A stretch of DNA of 37,901 bases from Teratosphaeria epicoccoides. Its lineage: Eukaryota > Ascomycota > Dothideomycetes > Mycosphaerellales > Teratosphaeriaceae. The notes under the pieces were generated by a model. It worked only from the letters and a program-made list of their open reading frames with translations, made no database searches and was not told the origin of the DNA. The stretch is taken from contig JADDMT010000206.1 of assembly GCA_021401465.1 (NCBI GenBank), positions 1 to 37,901 of the forward strand, given 5' to 3'. Every line of letters begins with the position of its first letter. Within the stretch, counting starts at the first letter, position 1. Below, in pieces: positions 22,336 through 33,008 of this stretch. Position numbers and translations under genes: made by a program.

Positions 22336-22695
22336 TAATATAGATGTATATGCTATATAATATGAAAATATCTCGTAGTGTGACAGAGTAATCTGACCTT
22401 TTAGTAGGTATAAGACAGCGCTGCTTTCTGCTTGTCGCAGAGGTAGCGCTAAGGGTGCTTATAACCCCTGACGCTCCTTAATTAGGGAAAGCATGTCTAA
22501 GCCTAACCCCGTAGGGGTACCGTAAGGTTAGCGACGTAGGGGCGTCCTACGTCGACTACTAATCCTACTTAGACGACATATAAGCTAACGTATGTATAAA
22601 GGACCCCCTTGCTATGTGTAGCAGGGTTACTACATGCTAAGGGCAGGCATCGGAACCTATGCGGCTCTAATAGCCCCCTAGTATCAACCGTATTA
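22336..22695 (-). repeat. 3' LTR of B1
   Basis: 360 bp, the same length as and closely similar to 30139-30498 and, inverted, 33236-33595. On the minus strand it starts TAATACGGTTGATACTAGG (22695) and ends CATCTATATTA (22336). The ends TA...TA rather than TG...CA are what CpA-to-TpA change on both strands would make of a TG...CA LTR. It follows a purine-rich tract, as a 3' LTR should. Confidence 0.85.
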
Positions 22696-22709
22696 CTGCC
22701 CCTCCTCCT
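22696..22709 (-). promoter_or_regulatory. Polypurine tract of B1
   Basis: On the minus strand AGGAGGAGGGGCAG lies directly before the LTR start. It is the expected plus-strand primer site of an LTR retrotransposon and assigns the 22336-22695 repeat as the 3' LTR of a minus-strand element. Confidence 0.7.
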
Positions 22710-22710
22710 A

Positions 22711-23330
22711 TGAGGATGTCCCTAGCCTTACTAAGTAGTACACGCGGAACGTATAGGGTACGGGATATAGCACGCTTATACTATGTAAGAGTAAATAGGT
22801 AGATAGCCTATATAACATATGTCATGCATATACCTTAACACCTTCGTAGCGAGTACAGGGTAGAGACTACTAACTCAGGCGGGTTTTAATCTGTTACATG
22901 TTAGGCGGCTTCGTAACACCTTCGCTTTACATGCAGATCGAGATATCAGGAAACTACAAGTACATACTTTAGTTAATCCTTGAAATTATAGGGCAAGCAT
23001 GCGCGCTAGCCTTGCCAAGTAGCTTAGCCGTCCCTATTTAGTCGTGACTATGAAGAACGTGTTGCAGAACCTTAGGGTAGTAGGAAAGTACGCAGACGCT
23101 CTATGCGCGCTACTCGAAATAGCAGGAGCGCGCTCCTAGCGCGGGCCTCGCCACATTTTCATGCTAGTATGCTAGTATAAGTGCGGTTAGCGCACATACG
23201 TAACAGCCGCGTTATCCGTTATTACATTATTCGGTCCTCTTGTAAGTTAACTAAAGGCAGGTACTCTGCGCATGTAGTTCGAGTTACTAGCTTAACAGTT
23301 GCGGTAGGTAACAGGGGGGCTATTAGAGGG
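22711..23330. other. Non-coding part of B1 between polypurine tract and antisense gene
   Basis: About 620 bases without a convincing frame. It holds ACACCTTCGTAGC / ACACCTTCGCTTT repeats (about 22839 and 22918) and the 14-bp palindrome at 23124. A plus-strand open run (23181-23369) crosses the TATA box and is probably not a gene. The stretch may hold the promoter of the antisense gene. Confidence 0.4.
23124..23137. repeat. 14-bp perfect palindrome
   Basis: AGGAGCGCGCTCCT, a perfect inverted repeat about 200 bp upstream of the antisense gene's TATA box, in locally GC-rich sequence. It could be an operator-like site for a dimeric factor; this is inference from symmetry and position. Confidence 0.4.
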
Positions 23331-23338
23331 TATAAAAA
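23331..23338 (+). promoter_or_regulatory. TATA box of the antisense gene in B1
   Basis: TATAAAAA, about 165 bp upstream of ATG 23503, followed by C/T-rich sequence (CTTCTTCTTCTTC near 23440). It points opposite to the LTR promoter, so the antisense gene appears to have its own promoter inside the element. Confidence 0.55.
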
Positions 23339-23502
23339 CCTCGTCGCTTTCCTAAACTTCCTGTTCTAAGACACTAACATTAACCTCTACTCCCATTTTG
23401 CTTAGCTTGCGCCTCGCCCTGTCTACAGGTCTATACTAGAGCTTCTTCTTCTTCAATTAATTAATCAAGATCAATTAACCTGTCTTAGCTATAATAGCTT
23501 AT

Positions 23503-24990
23503 ATGCTACAGACTAAGTTCGACGCTACTCGCTCTGCTAGCGATCGTCGCTCGTGTTAACGATGCCTCGACAACCTTAGTAGCCAAGCTGCACACATCTC
23601 TCCTCCGCGTGTTAGTAAGGCGTCCCCTACCTGCGAGGTATGCGTGACTTGTACTAACTGAAGCGTAGCTAAGATCTACGTCAGCAGATTTAATAAGGGC
23701 GGTATCTACTACAATTATGTTAACTGTAATAGCAAGCATTAAAAATGCTAAGACCTCCCTAAAGAGGTATACGGCGAGTACAACTAGCTCTGCCGTAACA
23801 TCGATGACTTCTAGAGTACGCGCGACAAGAGGATTGCTAAAGGCACTCTAACTATAAACAGGCTATAGGCTAAGTACCGCGAGGTACTTGCCTACCTGCT
23901 TAGCGCCCTCTTATGCTTTACTATAACTACTAACTATTCTTACGGCAGTGTTCGCTTCGACTCTCTGCTAACAGGCGAAAACGTTTGTCTAGGTCTAATC
24001 GTAGACTTAGTCTAGAAGATCTTGAAGGTGCTAACTGTTAGGGTCGAGACCTTCGCTATAGTACGTATATAGTACGGGTACCCTCTAAGTATGAATGCTG
24101 ACATTCTCTACTAGGCTAACGTTAGCGTTAAGAAGTATCCGACTAGCTATTAGCGTTAGCAACTCGGGGCCCTTGCCTCTATTAACAATGACTTCAAGAC
24201 GCAGATAATCCGTAAAAAGGTCATCAAGCAATTCACTATTCCTGCTACTAAGGCTACGCCCTAGCGCCGTACCGAGAGACAGCCTGCCTCTAAGCTAGTC
24301 CTAAGGACTAAGCCGTAAGTTACTTACTCGAATCCTGTCGCGTGCGTACAGCTAACACATTGTAGCGCCGCCGCCTACGCTGCCTTGACGCTACTTTCTA
24401 AGAAGAAGAAGAAGGCTAGAGCCAAAATTAAGGTTAGCGACAAGGAAGCCGAACCTTCCCTGCTTCTAATCCGTACTACGTCTGTCAAGATACTAAGGCA
24501 CAAGCCTCTAGGCCAGATCTTTAAGGATGAGGAGGATGACGACATCTAGGATACCTTCGGTCCTAACGTGATCCCTTCGCGCTATAGTGTTACCGTACTA
24601 GTTGCGCCTAAGGAGGACACTAAGTCCGATGATGTAGTCGACACTCATGTCAAGAAGCATAAGATGATCTCGAGGGCCGAGCGTAACAGCCGCAAGCGCG
24701 CTCGAGTCTCTTTGCCTTCTAATGCTAAGGATAAGGTAGTCGTCGCGACTAGGCGTAGTAAGGGTGTCGCTAGCTCTCTAGCTACTATAGGCTCTAAAGA
24801 CAAGCTCCCTCGCAACCTACTAAAGAAGAAGATACCGGCCTCTCTTTGTGGCGTTGCTACTCCTGTTACTTATAGTCGCTTCGGGGTGTTTAGTAGACCT
24901 CGTTTAGGTAGGTAGTCCCTAGCAGACTGTAACAAGAAAGACTCTCCTGCTTTAGGTTTAGTTAGGAAGCCCCTAACTAGTAGTCGCTAA
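23503..24990 (+). pseudogene. Antisense gene inside retrotransposon B1
   Basis: About 495 codons in one frame from ATG 23503 to TAA 24988-24990, on the strand opposite to gag-pol and tail-to-tail with it (140 bp between the ends). Interruptions are almost only TAG/TAA, with a 115-codon clean block at 24568-24915. The N-terminus has Cys-x-x-Cys (about 23557-23568), then Cys-x2-Cys-x2-Cys (about 23637-23660) and further Cys/His near 23725-23750, consistent with a zinc-binding domain. The middle is mixed alpha/beta in character. The C-terminal third is strongly basic, with Lys runs (about 24400-24425) and Lys/Arg clusters (about 24650-24710), suggesting nucleic-acid or nuclear contacts. No family is recognised. 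Because it lies upstream of the 3' LTR and polypurine tract, it is part of the element and not a neighbour. Confidence 0.7.
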
Positions 24991-25130
24991 GCATTAGCTA
25001 CGAAGCTAATCTAAGCATGTCTCTTGTTCTTCTTAGGTTTATTCTAGGTGTGCCTTTAGGCATTAATGATATATAAGTAGGGCGTTTGCTTCTCGTTATT
25101 ACTTCGCGCGTTATACGCTACATACACATA

Positions 25131-28100
25131 TTAAGAATTCTACTCCGAAACTCTTATCTTCCTACGAATCGACCTTCTTAAGCCCTGGTTACGCCTCCTC
25201 CGCTCTTCGAACTCGCGAATAGCTTCTAGAGCGTTCTTGTAGTCTTTAGCTAGAACCTATTATATGTACTTAGGTAGGTATCCTTTCTACTTCACTAGAT
25301 AGTACGTTGCGCCTTTACGCCGCATACTATCCTTAATACCCTTGACTTCCTACTCTTCGTTCTCTTCTGCTACTAGCATCAGGTCCGCAGGCTCTTCGCC
25401 CTTACGCTATACCTATAGTTCGAGTAGAGATATGTAGAAGACATCATGTACATAATACGACGATAGTAATAATAGCCGGTACGCCTGCGAGCCTATCGCA
25501 TTACGTATCTAGAAGGGTCCGACAAACCTTAGCGTCATCTTCTTGCTTAGAAGTTTTAGCTTGAGATTCTTCGTCGACAGTAACACCTTCGTACTAACTG
25601 CGTACTACATCGGTTTAGCATAGGCGTTATTATGTTTAATCTAGGATTCTGAGGCCTTCTTCTAGTGTTCTATTAGCACTAAATGTACCTCGCGCATACG
25701 CCACGCTAATTCTGTAGCAGCTAGTACCCTCTCCTCAGAAGACTCGTCCTTAGGCGGTTCTAGGTGTATTTCTAGATTAAAGCTATAAAGAATCTAAAAT
25801 AGCGACATGCCTATAGTAGCATGCACGCTGTTATTAACTGCAAATTCCGCCATAGGAATTACGTTAGCCTAGGCATCCTAGTTCTTAGCGTAGTAGTACT
25901 AAAGGTACTACTTAAGAGTCTAGTTTATACGTTTAGTCTGACTATTAGTCTGTAGATAGAATGCTATACTTAGGCGGTACTTAATACGCGCCTTAAACAC
26001 AAATTCTTGCTAGTATTTACTAGTAAAGACAGAACCTCGATCTAATAGGATACTTCGGGGGACACTAAAGCGCCATATGACTTTGTCGCAAAGTAGTCGC
26101 GCAAGCTCGCTACTTGTGCACCTTTTCGTACATAGGATAAAGACATTTATCTTAGAGTATTAGTCGACTACTACAAGGACAGCATTAACTACATTACCTC
26201 TCTACTTTGCTAGTAGCAAATTAGTAATAAAATCTATAGTCAAGTCTTGCTATAGTCTCTCTAGTAGTAGGAGTGCCTAAGTAGCGCCATAGGGGCGATA
26301 GCGCCGAGATTTGCTAACCTAGCATGTCTAGCAGGATTTGACGTAGTCAGAGACATCCTGTTCTAGCGTTAGCTACTAGTATTTGCGTCTAAGAAGTACG
26401 ATTGTCTTCTCTACGCCAAAATGGCCTGCGAGTTCATTGTCATGATGAATACAGAGGAGCTACAAACAGAGCGCGTAGTTAGCGGGTACATAGAGCCTAT
26501 TGTTAAAGTAATACAAGTCGCCTGACTTGGTCTAGTAGTTCGGACCGCCTGTAGTGTCCTAGAGGGCTATACCCTCATTAATTAACTCTGGTTCTTGCTC
26601 TTGTAACTACTAAATAAGTCTCGAGACTTCTTTAAAGGGTTCTTTAGACATTGTATGCTTACCGCATATAAGCTAGTTAACTACTACACGGATCGAGCTA
26701 GACGCGGTCGCTATAACTGCTAGATAGGAGGGTTCGTTACTAGCGGAGGCTATGAGGCCCCATTAGACCCGCAGTCGACCTATAAGAGGAGCTAATGACA
26801 GATCGCCGCCCTAAACTACAAGCTTCGTTTGTAGCATAGGGAGAAGCTATTAGTTACCCTGCTCCCTAGTGTCGTAGTCCGGTCGTCGCGAAGGACTATC
26901 GGCTAGACTCGTCTTTCCGGAACGATGCTAGATAACGAAGTCAAAGCTAGCGAGGAAAGTCGCCTACCTTGCTTGCTAACTACTTAGCTACTTTACTCCC
27001 ATGAAGCCGCGAAGGTTGTTATAGTTAGTAAGCACCTTAATAGGGTACGCTGCGCCTTCAAGGTAGTGTTAGTACTCCTTAAAGCTGTTAATAATAGCTA
27101 AAAGCTCTTAGTCATAAGTCTTGTAGTTTAGCTTAGCGCCTTGCATCTTCCGCGACTAGAAGGTAATTAGGTACTATTGCGTACTACCTTCGTGCAACTA
27201 GAGCTGCGATATAATTGCAGCTATTACGAATTTTGAAGCATCGGTCTCTATTCGGATCTTCGTAGCGGGGTCAAAGTGCTAAAGTATAGGCGTAGTTTAG
27301 AAAGCTGCTTTAAGTTTAGAGAAAGCCTTACTCTAAGCCTCCTCCTAAGGTACTATCCCTAGCTTTTTTCCTCGAATCGCGCCCTTCGCGAGGGCCGTGA
27401 GGGGAGCTACGATCTTCGAGTAGGACCATATAAATCTGTAGTAGAAGTTAGTAAACCCTAGGAACACCTACACTTCTTAGAGAGTAGTTAGCTATAACTA
27501 CTCCGTGATTACAGACACCCTTTAGTTATCCATGATGACTCCTTCTGTAGAGACGATGTATCCAAGAAACTTAATCCTATCTGTCAGGAATGAGTACTTC
27601 TTTAGGTTCGCGTATAGAGCGAACTTATAGAGCTGTTCGAGTACTATCCCTAGGTACCGAACATGCTCCTCCTTCAAGTCAGAGTAGACTAGTAAATTGT
27701 CTAAATATACTACGTAGTAGGTGTCAACGAGGCTGGCTAGGGCCCTGTTAATATACACTTAGAACGTTACTAGTGCGTTAGTTAAGCTAAATAGTATCAC
27801 TGTATACTTAAAGTGTCTATACTACATTTAGAATGTAGTCTTCTACTTGTTACCCCTTCGGATTAGTATCTAGTAGTAGGCGTCCTTCAAGTTAATAGAC
27901 AAGAAGATGGCGGCGCGAATAAGGCGGTCAAGCGTCTCGCTAATAAGTAGTAGGGGGCAGCAGTTCTTTTAGGTTACTACGTTAAGGCCCCTATAGTTAA
28001 CGTATAGGCGGAGCATGTTGTCCTTCTTTAGGACGAACATAACTAACGCTCTAGCCTCGCTGTCGCTTCGTCGGATCCACGCGTTCCTTTGCGCCTTGTA

Positions 28101-30089
28101 GAGATAGTCTCGAAGTGTTTCGAGCTACGATTCTAACATAGGGTATAGAGGCTAATACGGAGGATTGTAACTCTCCTTAAGGTTAATCGCATGTTCCGCA
28201 TCTAGGGCCTAGGCATAGGCCGTAGCCTCTATGTCGAAAATATCGGCGTATTCCTCTAACTTAGGTAGAAGGGTAATGTCTTCCTTAACGTTCTGTATGT
28301 AGACTATATACACGCATCAGACCTTCTTCATGTCCTTGTAGAAGCTACGTGCGTCACGCATCTGTACTATAGGAACTTCGCTTACAGAGCTATAGAACTA
28401 GTTATTAGTAGCTCTATTAACAACGACTCCCTGCTTGTAGCGCTAAGGGTAGCCGAGTAGGAGTTCCTTATTAGGAACGTCTTTAGCGTAGAAGACTTCA
28501 TTAGTCTTGCGCACTTCTCCTAAGGAGTCCGCGAGTTAGAGGCGCACGTTGTACGCGCCTCGAGCCGCTACGCCTTCGCCCTAAAAGGACTTCATAGTAG
28601 GCAGCAGGGCTCCTAGGATCGGCTTCAAACCAAGCTGTACGATTACCCTCTAGGGTATCACGTTAACCTCTATAAGGTCATCTAACATATAGTCTACTAG
28701 CTTAAGCGAGCCATTAAATCGGACCGCACCGGATAGGCGCCAGGCAGGCTATAAGTCTACACTATTAGTAACAGACAGCTTAGATACCCGCGGCAGCCAT
28801 TCGGCTGTCTTGGGCTTGTCCTTCTTTTGCCTCCCCTCTAGGGAGGTTTTAGACACCTTGCTTACCTTTTTCCTATTACTTCGTTTAGGACAGCGAGCTG
28901 CCTAGTAGTCTCTCGCTCTACAGATATAGTAGCTACTCGGAGGCTTCTTGCTACTATCTTTTAGCTCGGAAGGCTTGCTCCTCCTAAATGAACTACCGCG
29001 TTAGGCGTGACCCCTAGGGCGCTTATAATAGCGGCCCTTTAGTAGGTCCTTAGGGATTAGACGCTTATTGTCCTTACTACCCGACTTTCTATTTTGCTTC
29101 AAGGTAATCTCCATACGTGTCGCAAGGGACACGAGGTCTTGCCGAGTTGTCAGAAGTTCATGAAAAGTCATGATCGTATTCTGAAGATTGTTATTAAGTT
29201 TAACGAGTAAGTGCCACACGCGTTACGTCTTAGTATAGGGTAGCATTTGTCTCTCGAGTGTAGCGAGGTAGGTAGCGAAGCTAGAGGTTATTTGTCCCTT
29301 CCCCTACTTGGCCTTCTTGTACTTAACAGACATAGTAAGGGCGTAATTCCCTAGATCCTCGACCTAGTCGACATAGAACTAGCAAAAGTCCGCCTATATA
29401 TATGTTCTATTATAGACCCGCATTAGGTCATACTACTCATGCTAATTGTTATGAGGTTCCTTATCCTCTTCGAGCTACATCACACTAAAGGCGACCTGTT
29501 TGCCCTCTATGGAATATCCGCGTAAGTTAAGCATGAAAACTGCCTTACATGCTTGCAAGAAAGTTCGAGCCTCCTTTAAGGTGTCTCCCTTAAATAGCTT
29601 CAGGTTACGTGCGTTGCGACTACCTTCTAGTTAGCCTACTATGGCCCTGAATTTAGGCACTAGACTTGTAGGTACATGCGGAGAGTCTACGCCTGCTAGT
29701 AAGTTGTCTTCGCAGGTCCCTAGCGTGAAATCTCGCTAGATTTCTTCGTCCGCTAGTTCATTAGTACCGCTTATAGCGACGTCTTCGTCGTCCTCGCCGT
29801 TGTCGCTACTAGAAGCAGTACGGCTCTAGCTCTAGTTTGCAAGGCAGTTTGCGACCTAATCGACAATTATGGCTATAAGGGCTACGTCGATAGTTAGGGT
29901 TAGCTATAGTCCCTATACAGGGGGTCTATTACCTTGTCCGCCGCGTAATTAGCCTCTAGCGGAACTGTCGCTTAATGTAGTGTCGCTTGTAGCAGGTACT
30001 TCTATAGTACTTAGGCTAGCTTCGCTATCATAGGCGCTTAGGATAGTACTCGCTACGCGTTAGTTATGAGTTCGTAGTACTCTAGACAT
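25131..30089 (-). pseudogene. gag-pol: Gag-Pol of B1, single frame of 1653 codons
   Basis: ATG 30089-30087 to TAA 25133-25131, all in one frame. Gag (about 30089-28800) carries a CCHC zinc knuckle near 28930-28890 whose first Cys and His have become Tyr. A protease-like segment is near 28700-28650. RT spans about 28150-27450, with the active site reading Tyr-Leu-Asp-Asn (about 27699-27688; second Asp lost). RNase H follows and keeps Glu-Thr-Asp (about 27249-27238). Then come the integrase zinc domain (about 26450-26330), the integrase core (about 26270-25850), a GPF-type C-terminal block (about 25520) and a chromodomain (about 25360-25210; Tyr-Tyr-Leu-Val-Lys then Lys-Gly-Tyr). Gln and Trp sites carry TAG/TAA. 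A Gag-Pol without a frameshift matches Tf1-type organisation. Confidence 0.88.
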
Positions 30090-30126
30090 ATTGTAGTATT
30101 CTCTGCTAGACTGCAAAGCAGGGGGG

Positions 30127-30135
30127 AGAAAGCAG
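30127..30135 (-). promoter_or_regulatory. Self-primer binding site of B1
   Basis: CTGCTTTCT on the minus strand, three bases after the LTR end (30139). The partner in this LTR is AGAAAGTAG, one transition away from full complementarity and still able to pair by G-U; in B2 the partner is the exact complement. See the B2 entry. Confidence 0.55.
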
Positions 30136-30138
30136 AAC

Positions 30139-30498
30139 TAATATAGATGTATATGCTATATAATATGAAAATATCTCGTAGTGTGACAGAGTAATCCGAC
30201 CTTTTAGTAGGTATAAGACAGCGCTACTTTCTGCTTATCGCAGAGGTAGCGCTAAGGGTGCTTATTACCCCTGACGCTCCTTAATTAGGGAAAGCATGTC
30301 TGAGCCTAACCCCGTAGGGGTACCGTAGGGTTAGCGACGTAGGGGCGTCCTACGTCGACTACTAATCCTACTTAGACAACATACAAGCTAACATATGTAC
30401 GAAGGACTCCCTTACTATGTGTAGTAGGGTCACTACATGCTAAGGGCAGGCATCGGAACCTATGCGGCTCTAATGGCCCCCTAGGATTAACCGTATTA
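30139..30498 (-). repeat. 5' LTR of B1
   Basis: 360 bp, minus orientation, followed on its inner side by the primer site and the gag leader. It differs from the 3' LTR at scattered sites, nearly all transitions. The TATA-like TATAAG of the sister copies is here TAATAAG, reading GGTAATAAGC, a transversion that would weaken the promoter. Confidence 0.85.
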
Positions 30499-30544
30499 AC
30501 AGGCCTGTAGGGGAGAAGGGATCTGTCATAGGATAATAGACTCT

Positions 30545-30622
30545 CGGATCTGTAGGGTTAGTCTACAGATCTGTAGACATAGATCTGTTAGGTCTGTCGA
30601 CAGATCTAACAGAGCTGCTCTG
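30545..30622. repeat. Cluster of palindromes on an AGATCTGT theme
   Basis: Three adjacent inverted repeats: GTCTACAGATCTGTAGAC (30561-30578, perfect, 18 bp), a 24-bp one with a single mismatched pair (30587-30610, arms meeting at GTC/GAC) and CAGAGCTGCTCTG (30610-30622). GATCTGT is also repeated at about 30521 and 30547. They lie just outside the B1 5' LTR. They could extrude as cruciforms or bind a dimeric protein; no gene is associated. Confidence 0.55.
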
Positions 30623-30999
30623 TCTCTCTAGTATATAGGGATGGCTTCAGGACAGGCAGTTAGGAGCTTCGTGCTTAATCTTAATTTAATCCTCTCTTGC
30701 TTAGAGGAGAGTTAGTTACAAGGTTAACTACTATTGTCGATATTCTTTACAGCTCTGCGAGTCTAACACCTAGTTACCTTCCTGCTATTAGCACCTACCC
30801 TTATGACAATTAGTATAGTAAGAATAGGCATTACTACTTCTAACGCGTTAGTAGGAAAGTAAACAAACAACAGATAGACGTAGATATCTGACTGTTTACA
30901 GATAGATAGTTTTTTATCGTTATACGCTCTATTACGCTTAAGAGGCTAGCTTTAGACCGAAATTGTAGTTAAAGCTAGTTTCAATTTAACGCTAACTCG
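30623..30999. other. No gene seen
   Basis: TATATAGGGATGGCTTC (about 30632) resembles a TATA box and start, but the frame after it breaks within about 25 codons. The rest is TAG/CTA-rich without repeats or recognisable coding. A plus-strand run with only TAG/TAA stops from about 30905 to 31905 overlaps the next entry and is considered its shadow. Confidence 0.35.
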
Positions 31000-32545
31000 A
31001 AGCAAGGCCTGCTTAGTACGGCTCTTGCAAAATGAGCTCTATTAAGAAGCTAGTCAAATTAATGCCCTAGTAGGCGTAGCGTTAATGCGTAGCGCTTTCT
31101 CGCTATATCTAGCTGCCCCTATAGCGGACATTCCTTTCTAGTCGTATGCTCTAATTGATGCCCTTCTGTAAAAACGCTTATTCTTCTCTAGGCCTAACGC
31201 CTCGGTTCTACACTAAACACAAGGCTAGCTAGTCGTAATCTCTAGATCAAACTATCATTTGCTGCCTAGAAAGCCTTACAGCCGTCATGCTAAATAGCAC
31301 TAGCGCACTACTGCTAAAACAGCTTGCTTGTAACCGCAATCTAGTAACGATATCCTTCTGCCCGCTACAACTCTGTCGGTCGTGCCTCTAAGAAGCCATG
31401 TCTAATCTAGTAGTCGGTCGTATTAGCGCTTAGCGGGTAGAGAGAAGTAGGCCCTAGGAACTTGTATTGTGTAGGGATCTTCCTCTTAGTCTTAAGATCG
31501 CGTTCTTGTCAGAGAAACACGTTCTAAAAGAACTGCTTGTCCTACATCAAGAAGCCCTGCATTATAGCCCGCTCTAGGGCGCTAATAAGATAGTATATAC
31601 GTATAGGCTTACTATCTTTAACCTACTTAAGGAGGCGCTATTTTGTAAAAGTTAGTACTTACTAATAGTACGCTAGACGCGAAACGTACCTTGATCTCTG
31701 TCTTTGTTAGTAGATTGCACTTAAACAAGGGCTGCTCTTCTAGCCTGTCATCCTACTCATGCAAGCAATTAAGCTTTATGCGTAGGCAGAATGTAGCAGA
31801 TCTCTAGAAGTCTAAAGAAACCCTAACTGCTACCTTTTACTCTACTAGCTAGAATGATCTATATACTCTCTTCTCTGTTTCTACATTAGTTATATCATGA
31901 TCCTCGATCTCCTACTTCTAGAATTAATCTTCTAAATACAGCTCCATTTCATCTAGACGCTATATGATAGTAACCTAGGCGCATTTAACGTAATATGTAT
32001 CATCTTAATAACAGGTTCGGCCGTTCTGAAGAGTAATAACCTCAAGACGAAATGCTTAGCTGTTAAAGTCTCTCGTAGCCTAATCATTACTAGTATTATC
32101 ATTGCCTGTAGTCTCTTGCTCTTCACTATCTTCATCGTACTCTAGGAGTAGTAGCATGCTATTATTAGCCTAAATAAAGTACGTTAGCTACTATAGACAT
32201 GCTATAGACATACTGTAGACATGCTATAGACATGCTATAGACACATAGATAGACTCACAATTTCTGCTCTGCTACATGCTCGACTTGTAGGAGCTAGTAC
32301 GTAAGATCTTGTGTAGACATGCCAGGATTCTTGTCTTTAAAGCGCTAAACTACTCGCGTTTTTGCTTTGTAGATTAAGTTCTAATATGTGTCTGCTAACT
32401 AAGCATTAGGCTGTAGTCTCTACCTTCGCTTGTATTCTCGAACTACATTAGGATAAGTTAAGAGAAATCGACCTAGGTCTAAGACATAGCGCTTCGTAGG
32501 GCGCTTAGGGATTACGAGATTTGCTGCCTTGCGTTTTAGTGCCAT
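31000..32545 (-). pseudogene. Decayed gene of unknown function
   Basis: Minus strand. It begins at ATG 32545-32543 with a basic N-terminus (Lys/Arg-rich over the first 20 codons) and about 95 helical codons. The 11-bp tandem repeat (32245-32191) then breaks the frame. From about 32140 to 31000 coding character continues in a different frame, first acidic, then with conserved-looking Cys, Trp and Tyr positions, interrupted by TAG/TAA. No family is recognised. The plus strand is similarly open over part of the range, so direction is judged from the start codon, the low number of TGA stops and composition. The short minus-strand frame at 31953-32135 is out of frame with it. Confidence 0.35.
32191..32245. 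repeat. 11-bp tandem repeat, five copies
   Basis: Unit CTATAGACATG repeated five times head to tail, with changes CTATAGACATA, CTGTAGACATG and CTATAGACACA. It sits inside the decayed gene; 55 bp is not a multiple of three, so its expansion would shift the frame. Confidence 0.8.
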
Positions 32546-33008
32546 AATGATTAGCTAGTATAGGTATTAGAATTCTTTAGGTAGCGTATAGCAGCGCTTT
32601 AGTAGTAGTGACAGAGAAGAAGAAGTACAAGTTGTAGATTAAAAGAAGCTTTGCTTTTAGGCCGTAATTAGAAGGTATAGTAAAGAAGGAAGGTACGACT
32701 TAGCGTTAGCGTTAGAGTTGACTTGTTACTCGCTAACTCACGTAACTCCTATAGTATTGCTTAGCAATTAAGACTACTATCTTAAATTGTTGAAGTTAAG
32801 TACTATACTACTCTTCTAGTAACCTTATGCTATGTAGCGTATATACGCTTTAATACTACATTCTTGATTTAAAGCTTTGACGCCATAGGTATCACTACTT
32901 GATTTAGAATAGTACGGCCCTACTATGTGTAATTCAAAGTCTTTCGCCTGCCCTAGATCCTGATTTTCTCGCTCTAAGTTCTATCTTGTTTACTAAATTG
33001 CCTACGTA
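32546..33008. other. Intergenic region between divergent starts
   Basis: Lies between the minus start at 32545 and the plus start at 33009, so it would contain both promoters. GCGTTAGCGTTAG (about 32702) is a short direct repeat. No clear TATA box or conserved motif is seen. Confidence 0.3.

Larger units (their letters stand above)
22336..30498 (-). mobile_element. Element B1: full-length chromovirus with antisense gene, 8163 bp
   Basis: Minus-strand element bounded by two 360-bp LTRs. From the right: 5' LTR (30498-30139), self-primer site (30135-30127), a single gag-pol frame (30089-25131) ending in a chromodomain, a plus-strand gene (23503-24990), an untranslated stretch (23330-22711), a polypurine tract (22709-22696) and the 3' LTR (22695-22336). 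The two LTRs differ almost only by transitions, so the divergence reflects RIP-type mutation more than age. No target-site duplication is visible (GATGC on the left, ACAGG on the right), and the right flank is not the rest of the B3 integrase. The locus has therefore been rearranged, or the flank was lost. Confidence 0.85.
25839..30498 (-). repeat. Left arm of a 4.66-kb inverted repeat
   Basis: Matches 33236-37901 in reverse orientation, from LTR edge (30498 / 33236) to the last base of the window (25839 / 37901). The arms are two copies of element B head to head, separated by 2737 bp. They differ mainly by transitions. The repeat continues beyond the window if B2 is complete. Confidence 0.88.

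Noticed and set aside
22336..22695. Solo LTR inserted in B3
   Set aside because: A polypurine tract precedes it in the right orientation and the 5' LTR with primer site lies 7.8 kb away in the same orientation, so it is the 3' LTR of B1.
30905..31905. Plus-strand run with only TAG/TAA stops as a gene
   Set aside because: No start, no motif, and a longer minus-strand candidate with a good start overlaps it. CTA/TAG enrichment alone produces such runs.
32191..32245. Telomeric or subtelomeric repeat
   Set aside because: The unit CTATAGACATG does not resemble TTAGGG-type telomere repeats.
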